Origin: Bacillota bacterium
GTDB taxonomy: Bacteria > Bacillota > UBA4882 > UBA8346
Direction of reading: 5' to 3'
Assembly (NCBI GenBank): GCA_023410535.1
Contig: JAEYPR010000010.1
Span: 124,001-188,000 of the forward strand
Length of the DNA: 64,000 bases
A program made the position numbers and the translations under genes. Below, piece after piece: positions 42,703 through 51,752 of this stretch; position 1 is the first letter of the stretch, and every line of letters begins with the position of its first letter. The notes under the pieces are model-generated. The model saw nothing but the letters and a program-made list of their open reading frames with translations. It searched no databases and was not told the DNA's origin.

Positions 42703-44601
42703 TTAAGCCAGTTCTCCTTGGAGTCGCTCCCATTCGACATAAGCATTAGCCAAATCGGTTTCGATCTTTTCCAGTTCTGAACTGATCTCTAACGTTTGAA
42801 CATAATCCGTACTGATTTGAGGATCACAAAGCCGTTGCTGAAGTCGGCTTTTACCCTCCTCTAACTCGTAAATAACCTTTTCGAGCTGTTCTAAAGCCCG
42901 CTGTTTCTTCTTCTGCTCCCGCTGAACCTCTTTGGTCTGTTCCCGTCGGGCTTGGGCCTCACTTTTGGGCTTTTCAACCTCGCTTTGACCATTGGTTTTG
43001 CTGGTATGCCAGAGCAGATAATCATCATATGATTCAAATTGATGCAAAGTCCCTTCATCGATTACCAGGAACCGTTGGGCAACTTGCGTTAAAAAATAAC
43101 GATCATGAGAGACCAAAAGCACTGTCCCGGGATAATCAATGATTGCCTCTTCCAATACCTCAATCGAGTCCAAATCAAGATGATTGGTCGGTTCATCGAG
43201 GATTAAAAAGTTCGCTTTGGATAAAATCAAGCGGATCAGTCCTAAACGTCTGCGCTCACCGCCACTTAAGTCGGCCATTGATTTGAAAACATCTTCACCG
43301 CGGAATAAAAACCGGGCTAAAATCGTCCGTGCCTCCGTATTATCGAGGTCTGCCATTGCCATCACTTGACTAAATGGCGTTCCTTCAATATCCGATTCCG
43401 CCGTAAACTGTGAAAAATAACCGGGCTGAACTTCATATCCAAACCGCACTTGACCGACATCAGGATGTTCTTGGCCCATAATCATCTTTAAAAGAGTGGT
43501 TTTCCCCGAGCCGTTAGGACCAATTAAGCCCACCTTCTCGCCGGCCCAAAGTTGCATGTTGATCTGGTCCAGCAACGATCGGGAACCAAAGGTCTTGGAA
43601 AGGTCTTCAACCTCAAGAACTTTTTTTCCACTCGCTTCGATACCCCGAAATATCATTTTCAAAGTTTTAGCATCTGTCGGTGGTCGCTCAATCCGTTCCA
43701 TTAAATTCAAACGTTTCTCGATACTATGAGCTTTTCGCTTACTTTTTTCAGTGGAGCGGGATTCACGGACAAACTTTTCCTGACGGGCAATCTCCCGCTG
43801 TTGCAGTTCATACGCTTTTAATTGCGCTTGATATAAATCGGCTTTTTGTTGCCGGTACGTCGTGTAATTTCCTTTATAACGGGTTACCCGACAGTTTTCG
43901 ATCTCAAAAATTCCTTGAACAACTCGATCTAAAAAGAAACGGTCATGGGAGATGAGCAATACCGCCCCTTTGAACTCCTGCAAAAATTGCTCCAGCCATT
44001 CAATCGCAGTGATATCTAAATAGTTGGTGGGCTCGTCCAACAACAAAATGTCATTGGCCGAGAGCAAAATTTTGGCCAACCCCAAGCGCGTCCGCTCACC
44101 GCCGCTGAAAGTAGCTGCCGTATCGGTCCAGCGTTCTTTGGGAATACCCAAACCGCGCAAAACCCCCTGAATCCTGCCCTCAACCAGATACCCGCCTTTT
44201 TGTTCAAACACCTCTGTCAATTGATGATGTTCTTCAATCAGCCGTTCTAAGGCGTTTGGCTCTATTCCCGACTCCGACATTGCCTCTTGTAGTTTTTGCA
44301 GCTGATTTTGAAGTTCATCGAGGTCTTGGAAGATACTGCGCAACTCTTGATAAACCGTCATTTCATTGCTAAAATCCGCCTCTTGGCGCAGATATCCGAT
44401 TTGGCTACTTTGAACCCAAGTTACGGAACCGAGATCATAATCTTCCTGATTGGTGATGATCCGCATCAATGTTGTTTTTCCGGAGCCGTTTTTCCCGACG
44501 AGACCCCATTTTTCACCGGCATGAATCTCTAATGTCACACCTTGTAAGATCGGAACCGCACCGTAATATTTTTCTAGTTCGCGAATTTGTAATAAAGCCA
44601 T
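42703..44601 (-). CDS. ABC-F family ATPase (Uup/YdiF-like)
   Basis: 632 residues with two ABC domains and no membrane part. Walker A GKNGSGKTT and GPNGSGKTT, signatures FSGGERTRLGLAK and LSGGERRRLGLIR, Walker B LLLDEPTNYLD and LILDEPTNHLD. A linker between domains (about 240-300) and a charged C-terminal coiled coil (from about 555) fit Uup/YdiF-type ABC-F proteins, which act on ribosomes; some protect from antibiotics, but the housekeeping type is more likely here. AGGATGAAGC precedes the ATG. Confidence 0.88.
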   Translation of the reverse strand: MALLQIRELEKYYGAVPILQGVTLEIHAGEKWGLVGKNGSGKTTLMRIITNQEDYDLGSVTWVQSSQIGYLRQEADFSNEMTVYQELRSIFQDLDELQNQLQKLQEAMSESGIEPNALERLIEEHHQLTEVFEQKGGYLVEGRIQGVLRGLGIPKERWTDTAATFSGGERTRLGLAKILLSANDILLLDEPTNYLDITAIEWLEQFLQEFKGAVLLISHDRFFLDRVVQGIFEIENCRVTRYKGNYTTYRQQKADLYQAQLKAYELQQREIARQEKFVRESRSTEKSKRKAHSIEKRLNLMERIERPPTDAKTLKMIFRGIEASGKKVLEVEDLSKTFGSRSLLDQINMQLWAGEKVGLIGPNGSGKTTLLKMIMGQEHPDVGQVRFGYEVQPGYFSQFTAESDIEGTPFSQVMAMADLDNTEARTILARFLFRGEDVFKSMADLSGGERRRLGLIRLILSKANFLILDEPTNHLDLDSIEVLEEAIIDYPGTVLLVSHDRYFLTQVAQRFLVIDEGTLHQFESYDDYLLWHTSKTNGQSEVEKPKSEAQARREQTKEVQREQKKKQRALEQLEKVIYELEEGKSRLQQRLCDPQISTDYVQTLEISSELEKIETDLANAYVEWERLQGELA

Positions 44602-44667
44602 GCTTCATCCTGCCTAGTGTAATAAGAAATAACAATAATACTCATTGTGGATATGTCGCTCTAACGA

Positions 44668-45243
44668 TTATCGAATCAACCCCATTCGATTCAGCGGCCA
44701 AAATCTCCACCAAGCTTGACCTTTCACATCCTTAATGGGTAATGTCCCCCAATAACGACTGTCTTGACTGTTATTGCGGTTATCTCCCATCATAAACAAC
44801 TGCCCCTCCGGGATAATCATCGGGCCAAATTCGGAAATTGGCGCCCGGTCGGGTGTAATATAAGGCTCCGGCAATGGTTTGTTATTAATATAAACAACTC
44901 CGCCATGGACCCTTAGTGTTTCGCCCGGCAAACCGATTACCCGTTTAACGAAATCTTCCGAGGAACCTGCTTCAACCGGTGGTTTAAAAATAATCACATC
45001 ATAGCGTTGGGGTGTTTTAAACCAATAGGCCGTTTTATTAAGCAAAAATCGGTCTTGAACTTCAATAGTCGGGACCATCGACGGAGAGGGCACAAAACGT
45101 GATTCTAAAAAGAAACTGTGGATCACTAAAAATAGAACCACTGCCGGAACAACCACTTCTAAAATATCCCTAACAAATTGTTTAATTGAATAAGGTTTCT
45201 TTGACGATTGGGTTTTTTTGCTGCTTTTATTGGTCATATTCAT
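44668..45243 (-). CDS. lepB: Signal peptidase I
   Basis: About 191 residues. One membrane segment (VVVPAVVLFLVIHSFFL), then catalytic Ser in SRFVPSPSMVPT and Lys in DFVKRVIGLPGE, with MGDNRNNSQDSRYWG. It cleaves signal peptides of exported proteins, with the active site outside the membrane. Gram-positive size. Three start codons lie close together (45249 GTG, 45243 ATG, 45237 ATG); GAGGTG five bases before 45243 favours that one. Confidence 0.93.
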   Translation of the reverse strand: MNMTNKSSKKTQSSKKPYSIKQFVRDILEVVVPAVVLFLVIHSFFLESRFVPSPSMVPTIEVQDRFLLNKTAYWFKTPQRYDVIIFKPPVEAGSSEDFVKRVIGLPGETLRVHGGVVYINNKPLPEPYITPDRAPISEFGPMIIPEGQLFMMGDNRNNSQDSRYWGTLPIKDVKGQAWWRFWPLNRMGLIR

Positions 45244-45398
45244 TTTCACCTCAGGTTGATTTACCTTGATAAACGTACAACTTTTAAAAAAATTTCAGCA
45301 TGTCAATTATAACATAAAATTATTCATTGTTAATTTCCAATTCACCCAAATCCGGAATTTATATTATTGCCTTTAGCAGTTTTTTGGATACTCTTGGA

Positions 45399-46151
45399 TT
45401 AACGCGGATCACGACGTACCAATTCGCCACCTTGCGCTAATTGGGAAAGCGTCACGAACTTATAGCCTTTCGCCCGCAGCCCTTTGATCATTGCCGGTAA
45501 TGCCAAATGAATTTGTTGGCTAGAATCGCTGGCGTGACAGAGAATAATCGCTCCCGCAAATGTTTTGGTAAGGACCCGGTCGATCATATACTGCGCGCCC
45601 GGGTTTTTCCAATCTAATGAATCCACCGACCAAATAATCGTTTCAAACCCTAATTCGCGGGCGGTATCGATCACCAAATCGTCGTAATCACCATTCGGTG
45701 GACGAAAATAGGGAGCTACCTTATCAACAACCGAAAGCAAATCTTGACGCGCTTTGCTAATATTATCCTTCACCACATCTTTCGGGTATTCGCTTAAGTT
45801 AATATGGCGGTCCCCATGACTCGCGATCTCATGTCCATCATTGTAGATCATTTTTAGGGCATCCCGATTACGGATTGCCCAGGGTCCGGATATGAAAAAA
45901 GTAGCCGGTACTTGATTTTGTTTTAAAACATTCAAAACCAGCGGCAATGTTTTATCTCCCCAACTGATATCGAAAGTTAAACAGATTTCCGGCGCCGCTT
46001 TTTTCACATAAAATACCGGCATTTGTCTTGTCATCCGGCCCGCGGTAGCCCAATATCCGCAATTAAACAAACCAACCAAATAACCCAGTCCAAAAACGAC
46101 TGCCAGCACAATTGCGATCCCCACCAATGAACGCATATAAAAAACCCGCAC
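45399..46151 (-). CDS. Polysaccharide deacetylase, PdaB-like sporulation type
   Basis: 250 residues: a membrane anchor (about 7-27), then a NodB-type deacetylase domain. Catalytic and metal motifs: TFDISWGD (as in PdaB/YlxY rather than TFDD), SHGDRH, FRPPNGDYDD, and CHASDSS near the end. PdaB-family enzymes act on peptidoglycan in sporulating cells; true vegetative polysaccharide deacetylases are an alternative. It starts at GTG (46151) with AGGTGGG upstream. It lies after the HU terminator as a single gene. Confidence 0.85.
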   Translation of the reverse strand: MRVFYMRSLVGIAIVLAVVFGLGYLVGLFNCGYWATAGRMTRQMPVFYVKKAAPEICLTFDISWGDKTLPLVLNVLKQNQVPATFFISGPWAIRNRDALKMIYNDGHEIASHGDRHINLSEYPKDVVKDNISKARQDLLSVVDKVAPYFRPPNGDYDDLVIDTARELGFETIIWSVDSLDWKNPGAQYMIDRVLTKTFAGAIILCHASDSSQQIHLALPAMIKGLRAKGYKFVTLSQLAQGGELVRRDPR

Positions 46152-46215
46152 TCAGATCCCACCTTTCCTGCAATAATGTTATTCAGCAGGTATTTCGGTA
46201 AGAACGGTACGGATA

Positions 46216-46247
46216 TAAAAAGAATGGACCAAAACGGTCCATTCTTT
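46216..46247 (-). terminator. Intrinsic terminator of the HU gene
   Basis: AGAATGGACC and GGTCCATTCT pair around a 5-base loop, followed by TTTTTA on the minus strand. Confidence 0.88.
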
Positions 46248-46261
46248 ATTATTACCATTTA

Positions 46262-46540
46262 TTACTTCTTGCCCACAGCATCTTTCAAAGCTTTGCCAGC
46301 TTTAAATACCGGGACTTTTCTGGCAGCGATTTTAATTTCAGCGCCAGTTTGAGGGTTGCGGCCTTTACGAGCCTCCCGCTTACGGACTTCAAAGCTTCCA
46401 AAGCCCACTAATTGAACTTTTTCACCTTTGGCTAATGCTTGGGTCATAGCGCTAATAACTGCGTCAATCGCTTTTCCCGAATCCTTTTTGGTTAAACCAC
46501 TCTTCTCGGCGACTTTGTCGATGAGTTCGGTTTTGGTCAT
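46262..46540 (-). CDS. hup: DNA-binding protein HU
   Basis: 92-residue HU, the histone-like protein that bends and compacts DNA. Begins MTKTELIDKVAEKSGLTKKD and holds GFGSFEVRKREARKGRNPQTG, the DNA-binding arm. Ribosome site GGAGGTGA is nine bases before the ATG. Two hairpins lie in the leader just upstream. Single gene between spoIVA (upstream) and the PdaB-like gene. Confidence 0.96.
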   Translation of the reverse strand: MTKTELIDKVAEKSGLTKKDSGKAIDAVISAMTQALAKGEKVQLVGFGSFEVRKREARKGRNPQTGAEIKIAARKVPVFKAGKALKDAVGKK

Positions 46541-46573
46541 GAACAGTTCACCTCCTTCCGAAAAATGTGGAAA

Positions 46574-46627
46574 CCAATTTCATAAACCCGAAGGTTTAAA
46601 TTGGCATAAACTTCTATGTAAGTTTAT
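46574..46627 (-). other. Two adjacent hairpins in the HU leader
   Basis: Hairpin 1: CCAATTT with AAATTGG, inner AAACC-TTCG-GGTTT (46574-46604). Hairpin 2: ATAAACTT, loop 6, AAGTTTAT (46606-46627). Both lie in the likely 5' untranslated region, about 30 bases before the HU ribosome site. They may stabilise the message or regulate translation. Confidence 0.5.
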
Positions 46628-46896
46628 TCTAGATTTTTCCCCTATCTCCTGCTTTTAAAACAAAAAAATGCGTTTTTTTTTCAACTGTATCCAGTGTTTT
46701 CTGAATTGTCGCAGCTAGAAACGTTTTAAAAGCCGTTTTTTTCAAGGAGAACCTTCTAAAGGCCTACAATACTAATGTCGACATCAATTGCCAAAAACAT
46801 TAGTGGAATTTTCATAAAATATTAAAGTTTTTTTATGATGACTAATTGAGAAGACGTTTTGTTGCCATTAATATCAATTTCCGGAAAAAATGCATA
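46628..46896. other. AT-rich intergenic region between HU and spoIVA
   Basis: AT-rich; presumably contains the HU promoter, but I find no good -35/-10 pair. No gene is supported. Confidence 0.4.
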
Positions 46897-46922
46897 AAAA
46901 AAATGGTCTCGATGGACCATCT
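46897..46922 (-). terminator. Intrinsic terminator of spoIVA
   Basis: On the minus strand ATGGTC, loop CATCGA, GACCAT, then a run of seven or more T; directly after the spoIVA stop. Confidence 0.88.
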
Positions 46923-48401
46923 TTATAAGATAATGCAGATTAAACCGCCACTACCTTCATTGATTATTTTTGTTAAAGTCTCTTGTAATTTTTCTTGGGC
47001 ATTGTCCGGCATTCTCGCTAATTTTGACTGAATCCCCTCTTTTACCAAGTCATACATTGTCTTTCCAAAGAAATCAGTTTGCCAAATCCGGGAGGGATCT
47101 TTCTCAAACTCACTGGTTAAGTAGCGAACAAATTCTTCTCCTTGTTTCTCCGTACCAACGATCGGGCTCACCTCAGTCATAATATCGGCTTTAATCAAAT
47201 GGATTGAAGGAGCGCTCGCTTTGAGTTTTACTCCAAAACGGTTGCCATGCCGGATCAATTCGGGTTCGGCCAACGTTAGCTCTTCCATTGCCGGATTGAC
47301 AACCCCATAACCGGTCTGACGAACTTGAGACAAGGCCCCTGCCAACTTATCGTATTCACGTTTGGCAACTGACAGTTCACGCATCATGCGCATTAAATGA
47401 TGGTCTCCGGTCACGGTGAAACCGGACATTTCTTCCAATACTTTATAGAAGAGTTCCCGATCCGTCAACATCTCCACATATACAGAGCCTTCACCCAGTG
47501 CGACCCGGTGCATGTAAACATCTTTAACATCTTCTGTCTCTTTTAGGTTACTAATTACCCGATCAATGTCTTTCACCCGATCAACTTGTGCGATTGCCGT
47601 AAAAACGGCATCTTCAAATCGGGAGCGCAGCCAGTGACCTGTTTCCAGTTCTTCCACCCATTTTGGAAAATCAACCCGAATCTCCCGTAATGGAAACATA
47701 TATAAAATTTCTTGCAACACGGTCTCAATCTGGGTGTTCGTCATCTGTTGACAATTGACGGGAACAACCGGAACTTGATATTTTAGTTGTAAATCCGCAG
47801 CCAATTCCAGCGTTTCCGAGTTTTCGGGATGAAGCGAATTCAGCACCACAACAAATGGTTTCCCTAACGCGTTTAATTCGCTAATTACTCTTTCTTCAGC
47901 GGGAACATAGGACTCTCGCTGCAATTCAGTGATACTGCCATCGGTGGTGATTACCAAGCCGATAGTTGAGTGATCGGTAATCACTTTACGAGTACCCATC
48001 TCCGCGGCTTCAATGAAACTTACCGGATCTTCCTGCCATGGAGTGATAACCATTCGCGGACCCGATTCGTTTTCATAGCCTAAAGCACCTTCGACGGCAT
48101 ACCCTACACAATCTACCAGTCGTACCCGGAATTGAATATTTTCGGCGATCGTAACTTCAACAGCATCACTCGGGATAAATTTTGGCTCAGTGGTCATAAT
48201 TGTTCGTCCATTGCCGCTTTGAGGCAGCTCGTCTTGGGCGCGTTGCTGATCGTAGTAATTCGCAATATTCGGGATAACCATCAGTTCCATAAATCGTTTG
48301 ATAAACGTTGACTTCCCTGTACGTACCGGCCCTACCACTCCGATATAAATATCACCTTCGGTACGTTCGGCGATATCTTGAAAGATATCATACCTTTCCA
48401 T
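46923..48401 (-). CDS. spoIVA: Spore coat morphogenetic ATPase SpoIVA
   Basis: 492 residues, full length. ATP-hydrolysing protein that polymerises on the forespore surface as the base of the coat. Begins MERYDIFQDIAERTEGDIYIG, with Walker A VGPVRTGKST (23-32), a middle domain, and the conserved C-terminus ending GGLICIIL. GGGGGGAGAAGG precedes the ATG. Monocistronic. Presence of this gene is strong evidence for endospore formation. Confidence 0.97.
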   Translation of the reverse strand: MERYDIFQDIAERTEGDIYIGVVGPVRTGKSTFIKRFMELMVIPNIANYYDQQRAQDELPQSGNGRTIMTTEPKFIPSDAVEVTIAENIQFRVRLVDCVGYAVEGALGYENESGPRMVITPWQEDPVSFIEAAEMGTRKVITDHSTIGLVITTDGSITELQRESYVPAEERVISELNALGKPFVVVLNSLHPENSETLELAADLQLKYQVPVVPVNCQQMTNTQIETVLQEILYMFPLREIRVDFPKWVEELETGHWLRSRFEDAVFTAIAQVDRVKDIDRVISNLKETEDVKDVYMHRVALGEGSVYVEMLTDRELFYKVLEEMSGFTVTGDHHLMRMMRELSVAKREYDKLAGALSQVRQTGYGVVNPAMEELTLAEPELIRHGNRFGVKLKASAPSIHLIKADIMTEVSPIVGTEKQGEEFVRYLTSEFEKDPSRIWQTDFFGKTMYDLVKEGIQSKLARMPDNAQEKLQETLTKIINEGSGGLICIIL

Positions 48402-48430
48402 CCTTCTCCCCCCTTTTCAAAATTTTAAAC

Positions 48431-48438
48431 AGTATATG
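48431..48438 (-). promoter_or_regulatory. Possible sigma-E -10 box of spoIVA
   Basis: CATATACT on the minus strand, close to the sigma-E -10 consensus, 30 bases before the spoIVA start. The -35 region is not convincing. Confidence 0.4.
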
Positions 48439-48491
48439 ATAACGGGAATTGATTCATCCCCCCTTTATTTCTTTCAATCCTGCCTGACCAT

Positions 48492-48513
48492 TACCAATAT
48501 ATATATATTGGTA
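48492..48513. promoter_or_regulatory. Perfect 22-bp palindrome upstream of spoIVA
   Basis: The half-site TACCAATATAT is followed at once by its exact reverse complement. It lies about 90 bases before the spoIVA start, without T-run. A dimeric regulator site is possible, but the AT content also makes cruciform or chance origin possible. Confidence 0.4.
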
Positions 48514-48653
48514 CATGAATTCCAATATTACCAAATGCTTCTCAAATTACGGCCAAACCAGTTCCCGACCGCCGGAAGGAAAATAATCAATCCAGATTCA
48601 CTTCAAGTCGCAGCGGGCTATTGTAATATATTAATCGACCGCTCTTTTTAAAA

Positions 48654-48682
48654 CAAAAAACGGTTCATCGCGAACCGTTTTA
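48654..48682 (-). terminator. Intrinsic terminator of the der-plsY-gpsA operon
   Basis: On the minus strand AAACGGTTC, short loop, GAACCGTTT with TTTTTT. About 65 bases after the gpsA stop. Confidence 0.85.
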
Positions 48683-48746
48683 CTTCATTTTTTGTCTTAT
48701 ATTTTTTGATTGACAGCAGTTAAAATGATATAAAATATTTTATTTA

Positions 48747-49781
48747 TTATTGCTCAGTCCAAGTATAGGTTCCTGAAACGACCTCTTCCATCTCATGGGT
48801 GCGCATCCGTTCCATCAATTGACTGACCCCCTCTTTCGGGGACAATCCTTCGTACAATATTTGATGAACAATGCTGACAATAGGCATTTCAACCTGTTTT
48901 TGGTTGGCAAGACGATAGGCCGCTTGCGTGGTCGCCACCCCTTCAACCACCATCTTGGTCGAACCTAAGATCTCCTGCAGCGATCTCCCTTTACCTAGTT
49001 CGCGGCCAGCCCACGCATTCCGGCTGTGGATACTCGCAGCTGTCACAAAGAGATCGCCCATTCCCGACAGCCCTGCAAACGTCGGAGTTTGAGCGCCAAG
49101 CGCTAACCCCAGACGGGCCATTTCAGCTAAACCACGGGTGACCAAAGCCGCTTTAGTATTATCGCCGAATCCCAATCCGTCGGAAATTCCCGCCGCCAAT
49201 GCAATGATATTTTTTAAAGCGCCGCCGAGTTGAACGCCGATTCGGTCGGGATTGGTATAGACCCGAAATCGGGGCGAGATGAGTAAATCTTGTACCGCTT
49301 CCGCATATTTCAAAATCGGAGTTGCGACCACCGTGGCCGAAGGAACTCCTCGTGCAACCTCTTCGGCATGATTTGGACCGGAAAGGGCGACCAAAGCACC
49401 GGGATTGATCATGGGCAACTCTTCTTGCAAAACCTGATCTAGGGTTTTTAAACTTTGAACTTCAATTCCTTTCGCCGCGCTGATGATGATACTCTCGGGT
49501 TTAATGGATAAAGCCACCTGTTTTGCTACGCTTCGCAACCATTGGGTAGGTACCGCCATAATAATAAACTTGGCGTCGTTAACGACATCGACAAGGGAAG
49601 AACTGGCTTCAATGGTTTGAGGCAAAATGATGCCCGGTAAAAAGGTCTGGTTGGTATGGTGGTGATTCACCTCATCAACCACCTCGGACTCAAAAGACCA
49701 TAGTTTCACTGGTAATCCTTTTTGAGCGCAGTGTATCGCTAAAGCCGTTCCCCATCCACCGCTTCCAATAACTGAAACCAT
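48747..49781 (-). CDS. gpsA: Glycerol-3-phosphate dehydrogenase [NAD(P)+]
   Basis: 344 residues. Makes sn-glycerol-3-phosphate from dihydroxyacetone phosphate for phospholipids. N-terminal Rossmann motif VIGSGGWGTALA, catalytic region SAAKGIE and ALSGPNHAEEVARG, and the Lys region in GALKNIIALAAG. Its ATG overlaps the plsY stop (TAATG). PlsY uses the product, so the pair is a functional unit of phospholipid synthesis. Confidence 0.95.
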   Translation of the reverse strand: MVSVIGSGGWGTALAIHCAQKGLPVKLWSFESEVVDEVNHHHTNQTFLPGIILPQTIEASSSLVDVVNDAKFIIMAVPTQWLRSVAKQVALSIKPESIIISAAKGIEVQSLKTLDQVLQEELPMINPGALVALSGPNHAEEVARGVPSATVVATPILKYAEAVQDLLISPRFRVYTNPDRIGVQLGGALKNIIALAAGISDGLGFGDNTKAALVTRGLAEMARLGLALGAQTPTFAGLSGMGDLFVTAASIHSRNAWAGRELGKGRSLQEILGSTKMVVEGVATTQAAYRLANQKQVEMPIVSIVHQILYEGLSPKEGVSQLMERMRTHEMEEVVSGTYTWTEQ

Positions 49782-50407
49782 TATTTCTTGGCGCCTCCAC
49801 GATTTTTATATAAAATCCGATTTTCTTCACCACGAAACAAACGCTTGATATTCGTATGATGGCGATATATGGCTAAAATCCCGACGGCAATCGCAAAAAT
49901 CTGTCGGGAAGGATCATCCTGATAAAAGATAAAAACGGAAATTGGATACGAGATAGCGGCTAAAATCGATGCTAAGGAAACATAGCCGGAGCAAAAAAAG
50001 AAAACTAGCCATACCGGTAATGCGACTACCAGACTGTACGGAGTTAAGCCAATCATTACCCCTAAGGAGGTGGCGATGCCTTTACCTCCCTTAAAACCGG
50101 AATGAATCGGCCAATTATGACCGACGATCGCCAAAACTCCCGTTAAAATCGCCGGATTAAATCCACCCATTGGACGAAGCAAGTATTCTCCCAACAAAAC
50201 CGCAATAATTCCTTTGAGACTATCGCAAACCAAAACCAATGCTCCATAAACCGTGCCGAGAACTCGAAATACGTTGGTGGCGCCAATGTTTCCGCTACCG
50301 CTATTCCGAAGGTCGACCCCTTTGATTTTGGCGACAATATCCCCAGTTGTAATCGTGCCAATAAAATACGCAACCACTGAAACAATTAAAAGTTTAATGA
50401 ATTCCAT
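49781..50407 (-). CDS. plsY: Acyl-phosphate glycerol-3-phosphate acyltransferase PlsY
   Basis: 208-residue membrane protein with about five membrane segments. It transfers an acyl group from acyl-phosphate to glycerol-3-phosphate. Signatures: SGNIGATNVFRVLG, GHNWPIHSGFKGGKGIAT and YRHHTNIKRL. GGGAGTG lies six bases before the ATG. Between der (13 bases upstream) and gpsA. Confidence 0.95.
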   Translation of the reverse strand: MEFIKLLIVSVVAYFIGTITTGDIVAKIKGVDLRNSGSGNIGATNVFRVLGTVYGALVLVCDSLKGIIAVLLGEYLLRPMGGFNPAILTGVLAIVGHNWPIHSGFKGGKGIATSLGVMIGLTPYSLVVALPVWLVFFFCSGYVSLASILAAISYPISVFIFYQDDPSRQIFAIAVGILAIYRHHTNIKRLFRGEENRILYKNRGGAKK

Positions 50408-50420
50408 CTTGTCACTCCCG

Positions 50421-51752
50421 CTAATCTACGTTTTTACTACTACTTGATTTTAGTTCAAACTTGATTGGCGTTCCAACGAAGGTAAAATATTCACGCAGTT
50501 TATTTTCTAAATAACGTCGATACGAATAATGGAATCCTTCCGGGTCATTGACTGTAAATTGAAATGATGGAGGCTTTACGCCGGATTGCCGCGTAAAATA
50601 AATTTTAAATGGCCTTCCTTTATTGGATGGCGGATGATGGATAGCAATCGCTTCGGAAATGATCTGGTTTAACTTGTTATTAGGAATCCGGAACGTATAA
50701 CTTTCCATGACTTGATTCACGATTGGCAAGATTTTAGTCAAACGTTGCCCGGTTTTCGCCGAGATAAAAATTAACGGCGCATAGTCGAGAAAGTCAAGCG
50801 AACGACGGATTTTTTCCTCATAGATCCCCGCAGTTTGATTGTCTTTTTCGATCAAATCCCATTTATTAACCGCAATTAAACATGCCTTCCCGGCATCTTT
50901 AATAATTCCGGCGATCCGTAAATCCTGTTCCGAAACTTCCCCGGTCGCATCAACCACCAAAATCACAACATCGGAGCGTTCCACCGCCCGTAACGCTCGA
51001 AGCACACTATAATATTCAACCGACTCTTCCACTTTGGACTTACGCCGAATCCCGGCGGTGTCGACCAGCAGATAATGATGCCCATGGACACTTAAGGGAA
51101 CGTCAATCGCGTCCCGGGTTGTGCCCGGCTGATCACTGACGATAACCCGCTCTTTGCCCAACAGCGAGTTAACCAACGACGATTTGCCGACATTGGGTCG
51201 TCCCACAAAAGTTACCCGAATGAGATCCTCACTAAAATCTTCGGTCTCGGGCGGAAGATTGGCAATGACCGCATCCAGCAGATCGCCGATATTTTTCCCA
51301 TGCTCCGCCGAGATGGGAATGGGTTCTCCTAATCCCAAGCTATAAACATCGGAGTCAACGATTTGACTGGTATTTTCGATTTTATTCACTGCAAGCGTAG
51401 TCGGTTTCTGACTTTTTCGCAATAAAGACGCCACTTGATAGTCGGAGGCGGTTAACGATTCCCGACCATCGACAACCATAATCACCGCATCCGCTTCTTC
51501 CAACGCCATGTCGACTTGTTTGCGAATTTGGGTTTGAACGGGATCCCGTTCATCAGTGATTCCACCCGTGTCAATCACCAAAAACTTACGATCAAGCCAT
51601 TTCCCATCGGCATACAGTCGATCGCGAGTTACTCCGGGAGTATCTTCAACGATCGCCAGACGTTGTTGGACCAGACGGTTAAAAAGCGTTGATTTACCGA
51701 CATTCGGCCGGCCAACGATCGCTATAACTGCTCGAGACAACCTGCAACACAT
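50421..51752 (-). CDS. der: Ribosome-associated GTPase Der (EngA)
   Basis: About 443 residues with two tandem G domains and a C-terminal KH-like domain. First G1 VGRPNVGKSTLFN, second VGRPNVGKSSLVN; G3 DTGGI and DTAGI; NKIE/NKWD. Der is needed for 50S assembly. The open frame runs to 51908 inside the upstream gene; family alignment starts at SRAVIAIVGRPN, so ATG 51752 or TTG 51740 is the start. Either way it overlaps the end of the PDZ/radical-SAM gene by 19-31 bases, indicating translational coupling. Confidence 0.93.
   Translation of the reverse strand: MCCRLSRAVIAIVGRPNVGKSTLFNRLVQQRLAIVEDTPGVTRDRLYADGKWLDRKFLVIDTGGITDERDPVQTQIRKQVDMALEEADAVIMVVDGRESLTASDYQVASLLRKSQKPTTLAVNKIENTSQIVDSDVYSLGLGEPIPISAEHGKNIGDLLDAVIANLPPETEDFSEDLIRVTFVGRPNVGKSSLVNSLLGKERVIVSDQPGTTRDAIDVPLSVHGHHYLLVDTAGIRRKSKVEESVEYYSVLRALRAVERSDVVILVVDATGEVSEQDLRIAGIIKDAGKACLIAVNKWDLIEKDNQTAGIYEEKIRRSLDFLDYAPLIFISAKTGQRLTKILPIVNQVMESYTFRIPNNKLNQIISEAIAIHHPPSNKGRPFKIYFTRQSGVKPPSFQFTVNDPEGFHYSYRRYLENKLREYFTFVGTPIKFELKSSSSKNVD

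Noticed and set aside
48436..48651. Short + strand frame upstream of spoIVA
   Set aside because: No ribosome site, contains the palindrome and runs into the gpsA terminator region.
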